From Chloroflexi bacterium HGW-Chloroflexi-6 (GTDB lineage Bacteria > Chloroflexota > Anaerolineae > Anaerolineales > Villigracilaceae), in the NCBI GenBank assembly GCA_002840685.1, contig PHBU01000013.1, positions 93,819 through 157,818 on the forward strand: a DNA stretch of 64,000 nt, written 5' to 3'. Numbering within the stretch: position 1 is the first letter of the stretch; each line of letters opens with the position of its first letter. A model generated the notes under the pieces. The model did not search any database. It saw nothing but the letters and a program-made list of their open reading frames with translations, and was not told where the DNA came from. Positions 33,304 through 43,090 of the stretch are shown here, piece after piece. The translations under genes were made by a program, and so were the position numbers.

Positions 33304-34213
33304 ACCTCGATGTCGAAAACTGTTTGCCATACCAGAGCAGGTACTCTTCGACATGAGCGCTCCAGTATTTTTCATCGTGGAATCCCAGGTTGTAGTGCCA
33401 CTCATGCAGAATATTCAGGTCATTCAACAGGGTCGTGAACTTTTGAATCTCTTGAAAATCGATGTCCTTGTCGCCAGCGTCCACGTAAAAAACAGGTTTT
33501 TGCTCCGGCGGAATATCGCGCAGGCGCACAGGCAGGGCGCTGGTGTTGGAGTAGAACACGGCCGGCGAGTGTGCGCCGACAATGCCAAACAGCTCGGGAT
33601 GGCGCGAGGCCAGGTAGATGGCCCAGGCGCCGCCACGGCTCAACCCGCCAATCGCGCGGGTTCCGGGACCGGCCAGGGTACGATAATTCTGATCGATTTC
33701 AGGAATAAGCTGTTCGATGAAAACCTGCTCGAAGCGGTACTCGCGCGGCTGTTTGTAGGAGTGGTCAAAAGGCAGGACAATAATAAAAGGGGAAATCTCG
33801 CCCGCCAACATGAGTTTCCCGGCGTTTTCGGCAACTCCGAGATCGATCCACTGCTCCTGGGTGAAGTTTTGCCCGTGCAGCAGGTAAAGGACCGGGTAGC
33901 GCTGATCGGTCAGTTCTGCATAGCAGGGAGGAAGCAGGACGCGATACTCCATCGGCTTGTCGAGCAGATCCAGGCCTACCGCCCCAGAGTCGAGCGAAGC
34001 CAACGAACAGACAGGCTGTGGCGCTATCGTTGGCGATACAGTCGGTGTTGGGCTGCTGGGTGTAGCCGAGGCGGGGGGCATAATAACAGGTGCAGTTCCC
34101 GTTGGCTCAGGAGCAGACGGGACTGTCGGGCTTACAGGAGTGCACGCAAACAGCAAAAAGCACACAAAACATGCAAAATAACGAACAATTGTGTTGGTTT
34201 TCGATTTATACAT
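33302..34213 (-). CDS. Alpha/beta-hydrolase esterase lipoprotein
   Basis: 303 residues. Lipoprotein signal peptide with lipobox LFAC (Cys24), a Thr/Ser/Pro-rich linker (about 30-65), then a putative-esterase (PF00756-like) domain: LLHGQNF oxyanion region, nucleophile Ser in GLSRGG, Asp in VDAGDKD and His in NLGFHDEKYW. Substrate unknown, possibly feruloyl or acyl esters at the cell surface. The longer open frame upstream to 34621 runs through tRNA-Pro and the tandem repeats and is not coding. Confidence 0.85.
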   Translation of the reverse strand: MYKSKTNTIVRYFACFVCFLLFACTPVSPTVPSAPEPTGTAPVIMPPASATPSSPTPTVSPTIAPQPVCSLASLDSGAVGLDLLDKPMEYRVLLPPCYAELTDQRYPVLYLLHGQNFTQEQWIDLGVAENAGKLMLAGEISPFIIVLPFDHSYKQPREYRFEQVFIEQLIPEIDQNYRTLAGPGTRAIGGLSRGGAWAIYLASRHPELFGIVGAHSPAVFYSNTSALPVRLRDIPPEQKPVFYVDAGDKDIDFQEIQKFTTLLNDLNILHEWHYNLGFHDEKYWSAHVEEYLLWYGKQFSTSR

Positions 34214-34242
34214 TGACGATGAACCCAGGTTCGGATTATACT
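34213..34242 (+). promoter_or_regulatory. Promoter of tRNA-Pro
   Basis: TTGACG (34213-34218), 18-base spacer, TATACT (34237-34242), ending nine bases before the tRNA. The -35 starts on the first base of the divergent esterase start codon. Confidence 0.75.
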
Positions 34243-34251
34243 CTCGCTGTT

Positions 34252-34324
34252 CGGGGTGTAGCGCAGTTGGCAGCGCACCGCGTTTGGGACGCGGGGGCCG
34301 GCGGTTCAAGTCCGCCCACCCCGA
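34252..34324 (+). tRNA. tRNA-Pro (anticodon TGG)
   Basis: Acceptor CGGGGTG/CACCCCG, anticodon stem CCGCG/CGCGG with loop TTTGGGA, T-arm GGCGG TTCAAGT CCGCC, discriminator A. No CCA is encoded (CAA follows). Confidence 0.95.
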
Positions 34325-34680
34325 CAAATTCAAAAACCGCCGGCCTTGTAAAGGGCTGGCGGTTTTCCCATTCAGGGAATGACACAAGTCCGCCCACCCC
34401 GACCAATTCAGAAACCGTCGGCCCCGTAAAGGGCTGGCGGTTTTCCCATTCAGGGAATGACACAAGTCCGCCCACCCCGACCAATTCAAAAACCGTCGGC
34501 TCCGTAAAGGGCTGGCGGTTTTCCCATTCAGGGAATGACACGAGTCCGCCCACCCCGACCAATTCAGAAACCGTCGGCCCTGTAAAGGTCTGGCGGTTTT
34601 CCTATTCAGGGAATGATACAAGTCCGCCCACCCCGACCAATTCAGAAACCACCGGCCTTGTAAAGGGCTGGCGGTTTCAG
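34308..34680 (+). repeat. 78-bp tandem repeat: tRNA-Pro 3' end plus terminator, about 4.8 copies
   Basis: The unit starts with the last 17 bases of tRNA-Pro (AAGTCCGCCCACCCCGA) followed by an intrinsic terminator (ACCG(C/T)CGGCC...GGGCTGGCGGTTTT) and the spacer CATTCAGGGAATGACAC. Copies begin at 34308, 34386, 34464, 34542 and 34620, exactly 78 bases apart; the last stops after the terminator stem. Copies differ by a few substitutions, some in the stem. Because 78 is divisible by three, both strands show long but spurious repetitive open frames. Confidence 0.95.
34332..34370 (+). terminator. First of five tandem terminators after tRNA-Pro
   Basis: AAAACCGCCGGCC/GGGCTGGCGGTTTT stem with loop TTGTAAA. 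Equivalent stems recur 78, 156, 234 and 312 bases further on. The rest of the gap to the next gene (34681-34862) has no recognisable feature apart from an AT-rich TAAAAT box near 34820. Confidence 0.8.
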
Positions 34681-34862
34681 TTTTTAATCGGGAGAGGCGA
34701 GGCGCATTCTCAGCCGTTGACTACAACCATTTCTAGCGAGATAACATCCCGCCCAACGAGCATTTTCATAGGACTGTTATCCTACAACTTTTGCTTTCGT
34801 CAGCAAGCCCGAAATGGCTTAAAATAAGGTTTCACCGAATCAACAACTGGAGACCGTTTATC

Positions 34863-35159
34863 ATGGCTCGCGCAAAATTTGACATCGTGATCGAAACCGT
34901 CCGCTATGCGGCGGATGGCAGAATTGAAATGGCGCGCGTCTTCGAGCGCCGCGGCGCGGCTTTTTCAGACCACGTATTGCTCTCCCGCGAGAAGCTGCTC
35001 GAAAAAATCAAAAGCGGAAAGAAATGTGTGACCGGCCAGCGCACAGAATTCCTGGCGGGAACCTTTAAAACCGATAAGCCCGTGCAATTGATCGGCGACT
35101 TTATCAGCACAAGCCCAGGCGCAAACAAAGATCTCCTAGAAAACACCCCTATTTTCTAG
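34863..35159 (+). CDS. Small conserved-looking protein of unknown function
   Basis: 98 residues, mixed alpha/beta, with a basic middle (KLLEKIKSGKKCVTGQR) and no signal peptide. GGAGA lies nine bases before the ATG. It is followed 24 bases later by the NERD-like gene, so the two probably form an operon. No family recognised. Confidence 0.6.
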   Translation: MARAKFDIVIETVRYAADGRIEMARVFERRGAAFSDHVLLSREKLLEKIKSGKKCVTGQRTEFLAGTFKTDKPVQLIGDFISTSPGANKDLLENTPIF

Positions 35160-35183
35160 CGCCGGGCCAGCATGGAGGCTGGC

Positions 35184-36098
35184 ATGAAAATCATCGATAA
35201 AACACCTTTTCGCAGCGAAGATGGCAAGGTCAGTTTTACTGACCGCATCCAGGCTACGCTTAAATATGGTCTGAGTTGGTATGGTCGTATTCAGGCTCAG
35301 GAAAAGATCATCCCCGTGCTCGAGAAACACCTCGGGCGTAATTTCATTCTGATGCGCAACATCACCCTGGGCGGGACCGAAGTCGAACTCCCATTGATCC
35401 TGATCGGGCCTCCCGGCGTTCTGCTGGTCAATGTCATTACAGAGCAGGGTGTCTTCCGCGCAAAAGAAGATGAATGGGGCAATATTTCGGGCAGCCAGTT
35501 TGTCCCCGCAAAAGTTAACCAGGTTGTGCGCACATCACGAATGGGACAAGTTTTGCAAATCTTCCTCGACCGGGCCGGGCTAAAGGGCATGCTCAATGTT
35601 GAATCAGTTATGCTGGCAGCAGACGCGGGCACGCACGTTGAATCTGTGCGGCCAATCGTGCGGATCGTGATGAGCGATGCTCTCGAAAGGTTCGCCGTTT
35701 CGTTGTCACAGGCCAAAGCCAGCCTGAGCCCTGAAGTATGCGCGGCTGTCGCCCAGGTTGTCCTGACCGGTAAACCCGTCCGCCAGGCAGGCACAGCCGA
35801 GGTCGAACAAGAGCCGGAACCCGAAAACCAGCGCGGATTTCTCGATGATGAACCAGAAATGCCCCAAAGTGATGGCTCCCTGGGGGAATTTACCTTCCAG
35901 GATGACGAAGAAAACACAGAACAGGAACCTGCGCCTGAAGAGAAAGCAAAACCAAAATCGGCCCGCAAAGGCAAACAACGCATTGCAGGGCTGACCCTGC
36001 CTCAACTGGGCATATTGGCGGGCATCTTGCTGGTCTGGTTGTGTATTGTTATCGTCTTCGTCTTCATCGTGTACACCAACGCGCAACTTAATGTCTAA
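35184..36098 (+). CDS. Membrane-tethered NERD-like protein
   Basis: 304 residues. The N-terminal about 190 residues resemble a nuclease-related (NERD) fold (LILIGPPGVLLVNVITEQGV) but the acidic nuclease residues are not evident. Then follows an acidic low-complexity linker (about 200-265, rich in Glu/Pro) and a single C-terminal transmembrane segment (about 275-298). ATG 35184 is preferred, five bases after GGAGG; an ATG at 35172 would add four residues. It overlaps the next gene by eight bases. The family call is tentative. Confidence 0.55.
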   Translation: MKIIDKTPFRSEDGKVSFTDRIQATLKYGLSWYGRIQAQEKIIPVLEKHLGRNFILMRNITLGGTEVELPLILIGPPGVLLVNVITEQGVFRAKEDEWGNISGSQFVPAKVNQVVRTSRMGQVLQIFLDRAGLKGMLNVESVMLAADAGTHVESVRPIVRIVMSDALERFAVSLSQAKASLSPEVCAAVAQVVLTGKPVRQAGTAEVEQEPEPENQRGFLDDEPEMPQSDGSLGEFTFQDDEENTEQEPAPEEKAKPKSARKGKQRIAGLTLPQLGILAGILLVWLCIVIVFVFIVYTNAQLNV

Positions 36099-36810
36099 CC
36101 CATTTCTAAGTATCATCATCCCGGCCCACAACGAAGAAAACCGCCTGCCCGAAACCCTGAGGCAGGTGGTTGAATTTGTTGAAAAACAAACCTACAGTGC
36201 AGAAGTGCTGGTTGTTGAGAACGCCAGCCGCGATAAAACCCTGCCAATCGCGCAGGATTTCGCCAGCCGCTACCCCTTCATTCAGGCCATCCACGAAGAG
36301 CTTCCGGGCAAAGGCCGGGCCGTCCGCACCGGCATGCTGGCCGCCCAAGGAGAGCACCGCTTCTTTGCCGATGCCGACCTTTCGATGCCGATCGGTGAAG
36401 TAACCCGCTTCCTGCCCCCGGCTGTAGACATCCCGATCGCAATCGCCTCGCGCGAAGCCCCGGGCGCGATCCGTTACGATGAACCTTTCTATCGCCACAT
36501 CACCGGGCGGGTTTTCAACAGTTTGATCCACAACCTGGTGCTGCCCGGCCTGCAAGACACCCAATGCGGCTTCAAAATGTTCCGTGCAGACGTAGCCGAA
36601 GAACTGTTCAAACGCCAAACCCTGATGGGCTGGTCTTTCGATGTCGAACTGCTCTACATCGCCTGCCTGCGCGGCCTGCCCATCCTCGAGATCCCCATTC
36701 CGTGGTATTTCAACCCCGAGAGCAAGGTCAACGTTCTGCGCGACTCGTGGCGCATGTTCCGCGACCTGCTCGTCATCCGCCGCAACGGTCGGCTCGGCAG
36801 ATATGCCTGA
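36091..36810 (+). CDS. Family 2 glycosyltransferase (dolichyl-phosphate-glucose synthase-like)
   Basis: 239 residues. GT-A motifs: SIIIPAHNEENRLPETL, VVENASRDKT, the DXD-type FFADADLSMP, then GLQDTQCGFKMFRADVAEEL and WSFDVELLYIA, a set typical of polyprenyl- or dolichyl-phosphate sugar synthases. No C-terminal membrane helices, so it is likely a peripheral enzyme. It overlaps the genes on both sides by eight bases, implying coupled translation with rnhB. Confidence 0.85.
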   Translation: MSNPFLSIIIPAHNEENRLPETLRQVVEFVEKQTYSAEVLVVENASRDKTLPIAQDFASRYPFIQAIHEELPGKGRAVRTGMLAAQGEHRFFADADLSMPIGEVTRFLPPAVDIPIAIASREAPGAIRYDEPFYRHITGRVFNSLIHNLVLPGLQDTQCGFKMFRADVAEELFKRQTLMGWSFDVELLYIACLRGLPILEIPIPWYFNPESKVNVLRDSWRMFRDLLVIRRNGRLGRYA

Positions 36811-37429
36811 AACGCCCGGCCTGCACCTTGAACAAACCCTGTGGGCCCAAGGCTATAAATTCATCGGGGGAATGGACGAAGCCGGACGCGGGGCCTGGGC
36901 GGGACCCGTTATGGCGGGCCTGGTCATCCTGCCAGTTGACCCAGAGATCGGACTCACCCTGGCCGGTGTGCGCGACTCGAAGAAAATGACCGCCCTGCAG
37001 CGTTCGCGCTGGGCTTTGGAGATTAAATCGGTTGCCCTGGCCTGGTCGGTCGGGGCGGCTTCCTCCGTTGAGATCGACGAAATCGGCATCCTGCCGGCCA
37101 CCCGCCTGGCCTTCAGCCGCGCCATCCAGAATGCAGCTGTTTTGCCCGAATACCTGCTGATGGATTACATCCACTGGCCGGGGCTGAAAAATCCGCACCA
37201 GATGATGCCCAGGGGCGAAAGCCAATCTCTCAGTATCGCGGCGGCCTCAGTCCTGGCAAAAACCACCCGCGACCAGGAAATGGTCAGGCTCGATGGACAG
37301 GTGCCAGGCTACAGCCTGGCGCGTCACAAAGGCTACGGAACGGCGATCCACGCCGAGGCGCTGCGGCAGCTCGGGCTCAGCGACATCCACCGCAAGAGTT
37401 ATTCCATCCCCAAAAAATCAGAGAATTAG
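36803..37429 (+). CDS. rnhB: Ribonuclease HII
   Basis: Removes ribonucleotides from DNA-RNA hybrids. 208 residues. Active-site carboxylates lie in GMDEAGRGAWAGPV (D, E), VRDSKKM and YLLMDYIHW; the C-terminal GYSLARHKGYGTAIHAEAL motif is diagnostic. Start at 36803 overlaps the glycosyltransferase stop. The 3' end overlaps the convergent chromate-transporter gene by 12 bases. Confidence 0.96.
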   Translation: MPETPGLHLEQTLWAQGYKFIGGMDEAGRGAWAGPVMAGLVILPVDPEIGLTLAGVRDSKKMTALQRSRWALEIKSVALAWSVGAASSVEIDEIGILPATRLAFSRAIQNAAVLPEYLLMDYIHWPGLKNPHQMMPRGESQSLSIAAASVLAKTTRDQEMVRLDGQVPGYSLARHKGYGTAIHAEALRQLGLSDIHRKSYSIPKKSEN

Positions 37430-38539
37430 GTTTGCAAGTACCCCCAGCACAGCACCGGCCAGCACCAGCCAGGTGCTGTTGATTTTAAAGCGGATCAAAA
37501 TCAGCAAGGACGCCAACGCTAAAAGCACGGTGAACCAGTCGGTCAGCGACCCGCTCGTCAGGGTCAGTGTCACTGCCGCCATCAGGCCGAGCGAGGCGGC
37601 GTTGACTCCGTCCAGCAGGCTGGCCGTCCAGACTGAGTTGCGCAATTTTGGGATGAGCGGATTGCTGATAATGACAAAAATATAAGCTGGCAGAAAGATG
37701 CCCAGGGTTGCCAGAAAAGCGCCAGGCAGGCCGCCCAGGAGATAGCCAATGAAGGTCGCCGAAGTAAAGAGCGGCCCCGGCGTAACCTGGCCGACCGCAA
37801 TTGCATCCAGCAGTTGCTGGTCAGTCAGCCAGCCCAGGCGCACAACAAAGTCAGTATGCAGGAAAGCCAGCAAAACATAACCGCTGCCGTACAAGACTGA
37901 ACCGATTTTGAAAAACGTCCAGAACAGGGTCGAAAAGCTGAACGGCTGGGCCAACAGGGCGGGTAATCCCAGCCCGCTCAGGGGCAATACGGCCAACGGC
38001 GCGGAACGCAGCTGGCGATAGTTTTGTACCAGCATGATCAGCAGCCCGGCCAGGAAGAGCAAAAGAATCTCATTGACCCCGATGAAATACAAAACCAGCA
38101 CGGCCAGCCCGAGGGCCGCCAGCAGGCGGGTTTTCAAGGCGCGGCGGCCCAGATCCCACAGGGCCTGGGCAACGATGGCGATGATAACCGGTTTGACACC
38201 GTATAAAATTGCCCCAATTTGCGGCAGGCTGCCAAATTCAACATAGGCCCAGGCGAATACGGTCACGATCAACGTGGCCGGGATAATAAAAGCCAGGCCA
38301 CCAAGAATCAGTCCCGCCCAACCAGCACGCAGGTAGCCGAGGTGCATGACCATCTCGGTCGAATTGGGACCGGGAATCAACTGAGTTGCGCCAAGCAGAT
38401 CGAGAAAGCGCTGCTCGTCGATCCACTTGCGGCGGCGGACAACTTCATCGTGATACATGGCAATGTGCGCCGCCGGGCCGCCAAAAGCAGTAAAGCCCAG
38501 TTTGCCGAACAGGAGGATGACTTCGATCAGGTTTTTCAT
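37418..38539 (-). CDS. chrA: Chromate transporter family protein
   Basis: 373 residues, two homologous halves of about six transmembrane segments each (long-form ChrA). Signatures are FTAFGGPAAHIAMYHDEVV and LIPGPNSTEMVMHLGY in the first half and YGSGYVLLAFLHTDFV with QVTPGPLFTSATFIGY in the second. Members export chromate or related oxyanions; substrate here is not proven. A TAAAAT box lies 13 bases upstream of the ATG. Confidence 0.9.
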   Translation of the reverse strand: MKNLIEVILLFGKLGFTAFGGPAAHIAMYHDEVVRRRKWIDEQRFLDLLGATQLIPGPNSTEMVMHLGYLRAGWAGLILGGLAFIIPATLIVTVFAWAYVEFGSLPQIGAILYGVKPVIIAIVAQALWDLGRRALKTRLLAALGLAVLVLYFIGVNEILLLFLAGLLIMLVQNYRQLRSAPLAVLPLSGLGLPALLAQPFSFSTLFWTFFKIGSVLYGSGYVLLAFLHTDFVVRLGWLTDQQLLDAIAVGQVTPGPLFTSATFIGYLLGGLPGAFLATLGIFLPAYIFVIISNPLIPKLRNSVWTASLLDGVNAASLGLMAAVTLTLTSGSLTDWFTVLLALASLLILIRFKINSTWLVLAGAVLGVLANLIL

Positions 38540-38583
38540 AGCGGATGATTTATTTTACCCGCTCGCGTTTTGATCAAGAAACG

Positions 38584-38617
38584 AAAATGCCGCCCGGTTT
38601 ACGCCAGGCGGCATTTT
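38584..38617. terminator. Terminator after the P-type ATPase gene
   Basis: AAAATGCCGCC/GGCGGCATTTT with a 12-base loop, T/A runs on both sides; 17 bases past the minus-strand stop. Confidence 0.85.
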
Positions 38618-38634
38618 GATAAAAACAGGCTAAG

Positions 38635-41571
38635 TTATGCTTTTTTCTTGCGCAAGAAGAACTTGGTGATTTCTTCCGCAATCGCCGGGATGATCGCCAG
38701 GCCAAACACCACAAGCCATTCAACGGAGGATGGGTTATGGGTATTGAAAATGGGCTGCAAGAACGGCACAGTCGTGACCAGGATCAACAGAACCACAGAC
38801 AGGCCAACGGCATACTGCATCCACTTGTTCGAGAAAACACCAATCTGGAAGAGCGAAGCGCGCTCGGAGCGCACGGTGTAAGCGCGGAACAGTTCTGCAA
38901 AGGACAGGGTCAGGAAAGCCATTGTCTCAGCAGTTTGAACATCCACGCCGTTCCAGTTGTGCTGAAGCACATACAAAATCGGGTTCGTGCCAGCCGGAAC
39001 CGCCGCACCCGCTTCGAGGTGCCAGAGCAAACCGACGAAGAAAGCCGTCAGCACCGCGCCGGTTTGGGCAAAGGTTTGAACAAGGATGCCCAATTGCATG
39101 GATTTGTTGATGATCGGCTCGTCTTTTGGCCGGGGTTTGTAATCCATGATATCCGGGTCGCCTTTTTCCATGGCCAGGGCCAGGGCAGGGGCGCCATCGG
39201 TCACCAGGTTGAGCCACAACAATTGGATGGCGGTCAACGGAGCAGGCAAGCCAGCCAGGGTGGCGAGGAAGATGATCATGATCTCGGCCACATTGCTGGA
39301 AAGCAGGAAGAAAACGAATTTGCGGATATTGCTGTAAATGATGCGGCCTTGCTCAACCGCCGAAACGATGCTGGCGTAGTTGTCGTCGGTCAGCACCATG
39401 TCAGCCGCGCCTTTGGCGACGTCCGTGCCTGTGATGCCCATCGCCACGCCAATGTCGGCGCGTTTGATGGCCGGGGCGTCGTTGACACCGTCACCGGTCA
39501 TGGCGACAACCTGATTGTTGGCCTGCAGGGCATCGACGATGCGCATCTTGTGTTCGGGCGAGACACGCGCGAAGACATCGGTCTCCATGACCGTTTTCTT
39601 GAGCTGTTCTTCACTCAGATCATCGATCTCAGCGCCAGCCATCACTTTGTGGCCGGGGCGCAGCAAGCCGATCGCTTCGGCGATAGCGCGCGCAGTGTTC
39701 GGGAAGTCGCCGGTGATCATCACGGTCCGGATGCCAGCCGCCAGGGCTTTCATCAGCGCCGGTTTGACTTCGGTGCGCGGCGGGTCGATCATCCCGATCA
39801 GACCGACGAAGATCAGTTCGTGTTCAACCATCTCGGGGGTCAGCTCGGTATCCGGAACATCTTTGTCGATGCGGTAAGCCACACCCAAAACGCGCAGGGC
39901 CTCTTTGGTCATGCTATCATTGGCCGCCAAAATCTGTTTGCGCATTTCTTCGGTCAACGGAGCAGACTTGTCATCCATGGTCTGGTACTGGGTGCAGAGC
40001 GTCAAAACTACATCCGGTGCGCCTTTTACAGCCACCACATCCCAATTTTTGTGGCTATTGTTATGGAACGGCGACGGGTCTTCAGGCTGCGGATCCACAA
40101 TACTATGGACGGTGATCATGCGCTTGCGTTCGGAATCAAACGGGATTTCATTTTCGCGCGGGTAAGCGCGGTCGACGTCGCTATGCAGCGCCCCGGCTTT
40201 TTCGGCAGCAACGATCAGCGCTGCCTCGGTTGGGTCGCCGATGATGCGGGCTTTCTGCTCGCCCGCTTCCACTTCAGCATCGTTATTGATGGTTCCCAAC
40301 CAGAGTGTGGTCAAAATACCAAGATATTTCTTGACATCAACGGTTTTGCCATCCACCTGGAATTCGCCTTGCGGCAAATAACCGGTACCGGTCACGCCGA
40401 TAAACTGGTTATCGGCCCAGATGCGGGTGACGGTCATTTCGTTCTGGGTCAGGGTTCCGGTTTTGTCGGAACAAATCGTGGTGGCGGAACCCAGCGTTTC
40501 AACGGAGGACAGCTTGCGGATGAGCGCATGGCGCTTGATCATCTCCTGCATCCCCAACGCGAGTGAGATCGTCACCACAGCCGGCAGACCTTCAGGCACA
40601 GCGGCAATCGCCAGGCTGACAGCGATCATGAAAACTTCGGTGATTTCCCGGCCAAACTCGCCGAAATATTCGAACGGGGTGCTAAAGAGCATGCCGATTT
40701 CAGTACGATTAACCAGCGCGACCAGGAAGACAACCGCCACCAGGATCAGCGCGCCGATGCTGAGGGTTTTGCCCAATTCGTCGAGCCGTTTCTGGAGCGG
40801 GGTTTGTTCGGTTTCGACCGATTGCAGCATTTCAGCGATCAAGCCAAGTTGGGTGCGCATTCCTGTGCCGACAACCACACCCTTGCCGCGTCCGTAAGAA
40901 ACGGTGGTGCCCATAAATGCAGTATTTTTGCGGTCGCCGAGCGGCGCTTCGGCGTCAAGCTGCATGGCGGCATTTTTCTGCACCGGCAGCGATTCGCCGG
41001 TCAACGAGGCCTCCTCCACGCGCAGGTTGACCGCTTCAAGCAAACGCACATCCGCCGGAATAAAATTCCCGGCTTCGAGGTAAACGATGTCACCCGGAAC
41101 CAGTTCCCGCGCCGGGAGGGTGATGCGCACCCCGTTGCGCAGGATGTGCGCTTCGGGCGCGGCCAGCTTCTTGAGGGCCGCCAGCGCTTCTTCGGCGCGC
41201 CGTTCCTGAACGATGCCAAGCGTGGCATTCAGCACGACGATGGCAATGATTGCGCCGGCATCGATAAATTCAGCCGTGGAACCGGTCTTGACGTATTCTC
41301 CCCAACCGACAATGCCAGAGATAATGGCTGCAACAATCAGCAGCATGACAACAAAGTCACTAACCTGCTCCCAGAGCAGGGCCAAAAAGCCGGGGCGCGA
41401 GGCTTCTGTCAACTGGTTGAGACCGTATTGTTCCTGACGTTTTTGAACTTCCGCCGTTGTCAGGCCATTTTCGGCTACATCCAGGCGTTTAAGCACATCC
41501 TGCGACGAGAGCGTATGCCAGAAGGTGCTTTCTGAATCTTGAACAGGTTGGACGGGTTGAGCATTGGGCAT
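38635..41571 (-). CDS. P-type cation-transporting ATPase (calcium type, P2A-like)
   Basis: 978 residues with the full P-type layout: ten predicted transmembrane segments, actuator TGES ([10 protein letters not shown]), phosphorylation site [14 protein letters not shown], nucleotide domain, hinge [21 protein letters not shown]4 has [11 protein letters not shown] and M6 [13 protein letters not shown], as in SERCA-like and PMR1-like pumps, so Ca2+ (or Mn2+) export is likely. N-terminus belongs to the Cation_ATPase_N domain. ATG at 41571 follows GGAGA; the frame upstream is not used. Confidence 0.93.
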   Translation of the reverse strand: MPNAQPVQPVQDSESTFWHTLSSQDVLKRLDVAENGLTTAEVQKRQEQYGLNQLTEASRPGFLALLWEQVSDFVVMLLIVAAIISGIVGWGEYVKTGSTAEFIDAGAIIAIVVLNATLGIVQERRAEEALAALKKLAAPEAHILRNGVRITLPARELVPGDIVYLEAGNFIPADVRLLEAVNLRVEEASLTGESLPVQKNAAMQLDAEAPLGDRKNTAFMGTTVSYGRGKGVVVGTGMRTQLGLIAEMLQSVETEQTPLQKRLDELGKTLSIGALILVAVVFLVALVNRTEIGMLFSTPFEYFGEFGREITEVFMIAVSLAIAAVPEGLPAVVTISLALGMQEMIKRHALIRKLSSVETLGSATTICSDKTGTLTQNEMTVTRIWADNQFIGVTGTGYLPQGEFQVDGKTVDVKKYLGILTTLWLGTINNDAEVEAGEQKARIIGDPTEAALIVAAEKAGALHSDVDRAYPRENEIPFDSERKRMITVHSIVDPQPEDPSPFHNNSHKNWDVVAVKGAPDVVLTLCTQYQTMDDKSAPLTEEMRKQILAANDSMTKEALRVLGVAYRIDKDVPDTELTPEMVEHELIFVGLIGMIDPPRTEVKPALMKALAAGIRTVMITGDFPNTARAIAEAIGLLRPGHKVMAGAEIDDLSEEQLKKTVMETDVFARVSPEHKMRIVDALQANNQVVAMTGDGVNDAPAIKRADIGVAMGITGTDVAKGAADMVLTDDNYASIVSAVEQGRIIYSNIRKFVFFLLSSNVAEIMIIFLATLAGLPAPLTAIQLLWLNLVTDGAPALALAMEKGDPDIMDYKPRPKDEPIINKSMQLGILVQTFAQTGAVLTAFFVGLLWHLEAGAAVPAGTNPILYVLQHNWNGVDVQTAETMAFLTLSFAELFRAYTVRSERASLFQIGVFSNKWMQYAVGLSVVLLILVTTVPFLQPIFNTHNPSSVEWLVVFGLAIIPAIAEEITKFFLRKKKA

Positions 41572-41593
41572 GAATTTTCTCCAAAAGGTAATA

Positions 41594-41623
41594 CGACCCA
41601 TCCCTGTGTATCAGGATGGGTCG
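41594..41623 (-). terminator. Hairpin downstream of glgC
   Basis: CGACCCATCC/GGATGGGTCG with ten-base loop, located between the glgC stop and the P-ATPase start on the minus strand. The T-run is poor. Confidence 0.55.
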
Positions 41624-41631
41624 CTATGATT

Positions 41632-42894
41632 TTATTCGGGTGCGATGCGTGTGTTCGGCAATATGGTGGTATCTTTGGGTATGACGACGATCCCGTCCTG
41701 TACCACCCAGGTACCGGCGTCGATCTCTGTGCCGCGCGGGAAGGGTTTGATGACAACCCCCTCACCAATGCGCACATTTTTGTCGAGAATTGCGCCTTCG
41801 ATGTGGCAGTTCGGACCAACGCCCATGGCCACATCATTTTTACGGTGTGGCATCATGTCATAATCGTCGGCGCCCATCATGATAGTATCTTTGATGACCG
41901 TGCCGGGACCGATATGACTGCGCAGGCCGATCAAAGAATGCGAGATCTTGGCCTTTTGAATGCGGCAGCCTTCAGAGAGCAAAACATCCTTTAAGTTGCT
42001 GTCCATAACCTGGGAGCCGGGCAGGATGCGCGGGTTGGTGTAAATCGGGCGGTCGGGGTCGAAGAAGTTGAAGGGTGGGTTGGCCGTGGCCAGTTCGAGG
42101 TTGGTTTCGTAGAAAGCGCGGATCGTTCCGATGTCCATCCAGTAGCCTTCGAAGCCATATCCAAATACAGCTTGTTTGCCAAGCGCATGAGGGATGACAT
42201 CCTTACCAAAGTCATCATGGTCGGGGAAGTTGGTCAGCAGGTCGATCAACACTTCGGTTTTGAACATATAAATACCCATCGAGGCCAGGAATGGACGCTC
42301 CGGATCATCCTCGCGACTGACAAACTGGGCCTGGACTTTCGGATCTTTGGGCTTTTCGACAAATGCCGTGATGCGGTCATCGTCGCCGCGTTTGAGAATA
42401 CCGAGGCGGGAGGCCTCTTCGCGTGAAACAGGCTGGACCGCCACCGTGATATCGGCTTCTTTTTCCCAATGGAAAGCGGCCATCTTGGAGTAATCCATGC
42501 GGTAGAGGTGGTCGCCCGCCAAAATCAACACGTATTTTGCGCCCGAAGCCTGAATTTCGCGGATCTGCTTGCGCACGGCATCGGCAGTGCCCTGGTACCA
42601 GTCATCGCTGGTCAGGGTTTGTTCGGCAGCCAAAATCTGTACCCAGCCCGCGTGATAATGATCGAACTGGTAGGTATTGGTGATATGGCGATGCAGGGAA
42701 ACCGAATGGAATTGGGTCAGTACCGCGATGCGATAAATATGGGAATTGATACAGTTGCTAATCGGGATGTCTATCAAGCGGTATTTGCCCGCGATCGGTA
42801 CGGCGGGTTTTGAGCGCAGCTTGGTCAGTGGGTATAAGCGCGCACCACGACCACCACCCAGGATAATCGACAGGATCTCATCTAACGCTGGCAT
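41632..42894 (-). CDS. glgC: Glucose-1-phosphate adenylyltransferase
   Basis: Makes ADP-glucose from glucose-1-phosphate and ATP for glycogen. 420 residues: N-terminal nucleotidyltransferase domain (ILGGGRGARLYPLTKLRSKP, GDHLYRMDY, EKPKDPKV, GYWMDIGTI) and a C-terminal left-handed beta-helix (SHSLIGLRSHIGPGTVIKDT). ATG 42894 has AGGAGA at six bases; the GTG two codons earlier is less likely. A TATAAT box lies at 42918-42913 on the minus strand. The GH94 enzymes encoded upstream release its substrate. Confidence 0.96.
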   Translation of the reverse strand: MPALDEILSIILGGGRGARLYPLTKLRSKPAVPIAGKYRLIDIPISNCINSHIYRIAVLTQFHSVSLHRHITNTYQFDHYHAGWVQILAAEQTLTSDDWYQGTADAVRKQIREIQASGAKYVLILAGDHLYRMDYSKMAAFHWEKEADITVAVQPVSREEASRLGILKRGDDDRITAFVEKPKDPKVQAQFVSREDDPERPFLASMGIYMFKTEVLIDLLTNFPDHDDFGKDVIPHALGKQAVFGYGFEGYWMDIGTIRAFYETNLELATANPPFNFFDPDRPIYTNPRILPGSQVMDSNLKDVLLSEGCRIQKAKISHSLIGLRSHIGPGTVIKDTIMMGADDYDMMPHRKNDVAMGVGPNCHIEGAILDKNVRIGEGVVIKPFPRGTEIDAGTWVVQDGIVVIPKDTTILPNTRIAPE

Positions 42895-43031
42895 AAACAC
42901 TCTCCTGATTAAATTATAGTGATAACAATGCTATGATAATACCGCATTTTAGGTATATCCAGTGACTTTTTACACCAGAATTCCTGTAAAACGTTGACTC
43001 TTTCCCTATTTTATCCCTGTTTGAAATCAAA

Positions 43032-43058
43032 AAGAGCGGATGTTTTTCTTCCGCTCTT
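43032..43058 (-). terminator. Terminator of the solute-binding-protein gene
   Basis: AAGAGCGGA/TCCGCTCTT with nine-base loop; on the minus strand followed by TTTTT. The rest of 42919-43031 shows nothing else recognisable. Confidence 0.85.
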
Positions 43059-43090
43059 CGAGAACGCTGCTCTTGCAAAACGGACCGGGC

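Noticed and set aside
34308..34680. Possible CRISPR array
   Set aside because: The whole 78-bp unit is repeated without unique spacers, and no cas gene is present.
34090..34827. Long open frames with 26-residue repeats on both strands after tRNA-Pro
   Set aside because: They come from the 78-bp non-coding tandem repeat, whose length is a multiple of three; they run through a tRNA and terminators and have no sensible start.
38737..40566. 609-codon plus-strand open frame
   Set aside because: Lies entirely antisense to the P-type ATPase gene, whose motifs are unmistakable; the product is low in any recognisable domain.
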